Source: Planococcus versutus (GTDB taxonomy: Bacteria > Bacillota > Bacilli > Bacillales_A > Planococcaceae). From it: a stretch of DNA of 64,000 nucleotides. Below the pieces are notes generated by a model. That model worked only from the letters and a program-made list of their open reading frames with translations. It had not been told where the DNA came from and did no database searches. Of this stretch, positions 63,634 through 64,000 are shown piece after piece; the first letter of the stretch is position 1, and each line of letters begins with the position of its first letter. The DNA is taken from assembly GCF_001186155.3 (NCBI RefSeq), contig NZ_CP016541.2, positions 1 to 64,000 of the forward strand. Reading direction: 5' to 3'. Both the position numbers and the translations under genes were made by a program.

Positions 63634-64000
63634 AATGTAATTTTTTAAAAATTCAATGAAGAAATTCGAAGTACCTTATTCAACTAACCGTGCTCTAATT
63701 GTTCAAAAGCTCTATTTTTAAAAAATAGGTTCGTTTGTTGAAAAATAATCTCTCTTGATCACATAATTATTTAACCAACATGCTAAAAAGCTAACACATC
63801 AATAGTCAATTTTTAAATTACTTCTCATAAATATACCATTTAAGTTTAGGAAATAGAGGAATACCAATACTAATATACCCTCGCTTACCTTCTACTTTTG
63901 TAAGCGTCCAATATCAAAAACCTAGTTTCTTGAATCAATTTCATAAATCGCCCTTTTAAAAAAGTTTAGACGGTTTTTCGGACCATTTTTCCTGTTTTTA
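63634..64000. repeat. Intergenic repeat, copy b, and window end
   Basis: 63747-63890 aligns with 62047-62190. The rest is AT-rich without a gene. Confidence 0.5.

Overview
The window looks like most of a conjugative plasmid, or a plasmid-derived element, from a low-GC Gram-positive bacterium, probably of the Planococcaceae/Bacillaceae. Grounds for this are strong AGGAGG-type ribosome sites, sortase (LPXTG-like) and lipobox surface proteins, a RepE/RepR/RepS (Inc18-type) initiator, a pLS20-like conjugation set with a MOBL/MobP2 relaxase, and Xer sites close to the Bacillus dif sequence. The genus is inference.

Layout. 0.1-7.1 kb is decayed accessory DNA: a broken integrase, a broken CBASS-like pair (CD-NTase plus SLATT two-TM effector), a broken resolvase, a frameshifted secreted protein and small unknown genes, ending in an intact serine resolvase. 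7.1-26.9 kb is the most unusual part, with three families of recombination-like sites nested in mirror symmetry. Outermost are two res sites in opposite orientation (7138-7260 and 26788-26879). Inside them are two arrays of one-gene cassettes separated by 34-bp sites built as 13-8-13 like loxP/FRT (7680-9691 forward; 25210-26647 reverse). Innermost are five dif-like Xer sites (9809, 10673, 12485, 24235, 25065) that cut the centre into modules. The modules carry a plasmid histidyl-tRNA synthetase behind a His-codon leader peptide and attenuator, a nuclease-like candidate defence protein, a XerS-like recombinase, a Fic protein, a duplicated LPXTG protein beside a cupredoxin with permuted order, and a diguanylate cyclase/phosphodiesterase pair.

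27.5-45.6 kb is a long leftward transfer region: ArdC-like protein, TOPRIM protein, accessory proteins, relaxase, candidate oriT, VirB8-like protein, transglycosylase/M23 hydrolase, VirB4, TrsD- and TrsC-like proteins, VirB6-like protein, lipoprotein, VirD4 coupling protein, membrane TPR-like protein and VirB2-like pilin. Two XRE regulators and a large operator palindrome sit at its head. 47.4-51.0 kb is the replication and partition core: a ribbon-helix-helix partner, ParA, ten 53-bp iterons and the RepE-family initiator. 51-64 kb carries a degenerate integrase, a truncated second Rep, a GNAT protein, the AbiE system, a Fur-boxed ferric-siderophore uptake operon with its ferredoxin-NADP reductase, a RelE-type toxin-antitoxin pair, a VOC protein and a three-gene unknown operon.

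Caution: several otherwise good genes (CD-NTase, ParA, VirB6-like, the secreted protein) are each broken by one base missing from a homopolymer. This fits read error at least as well as real decay, so those breaks should be checked before calling the systems dead.
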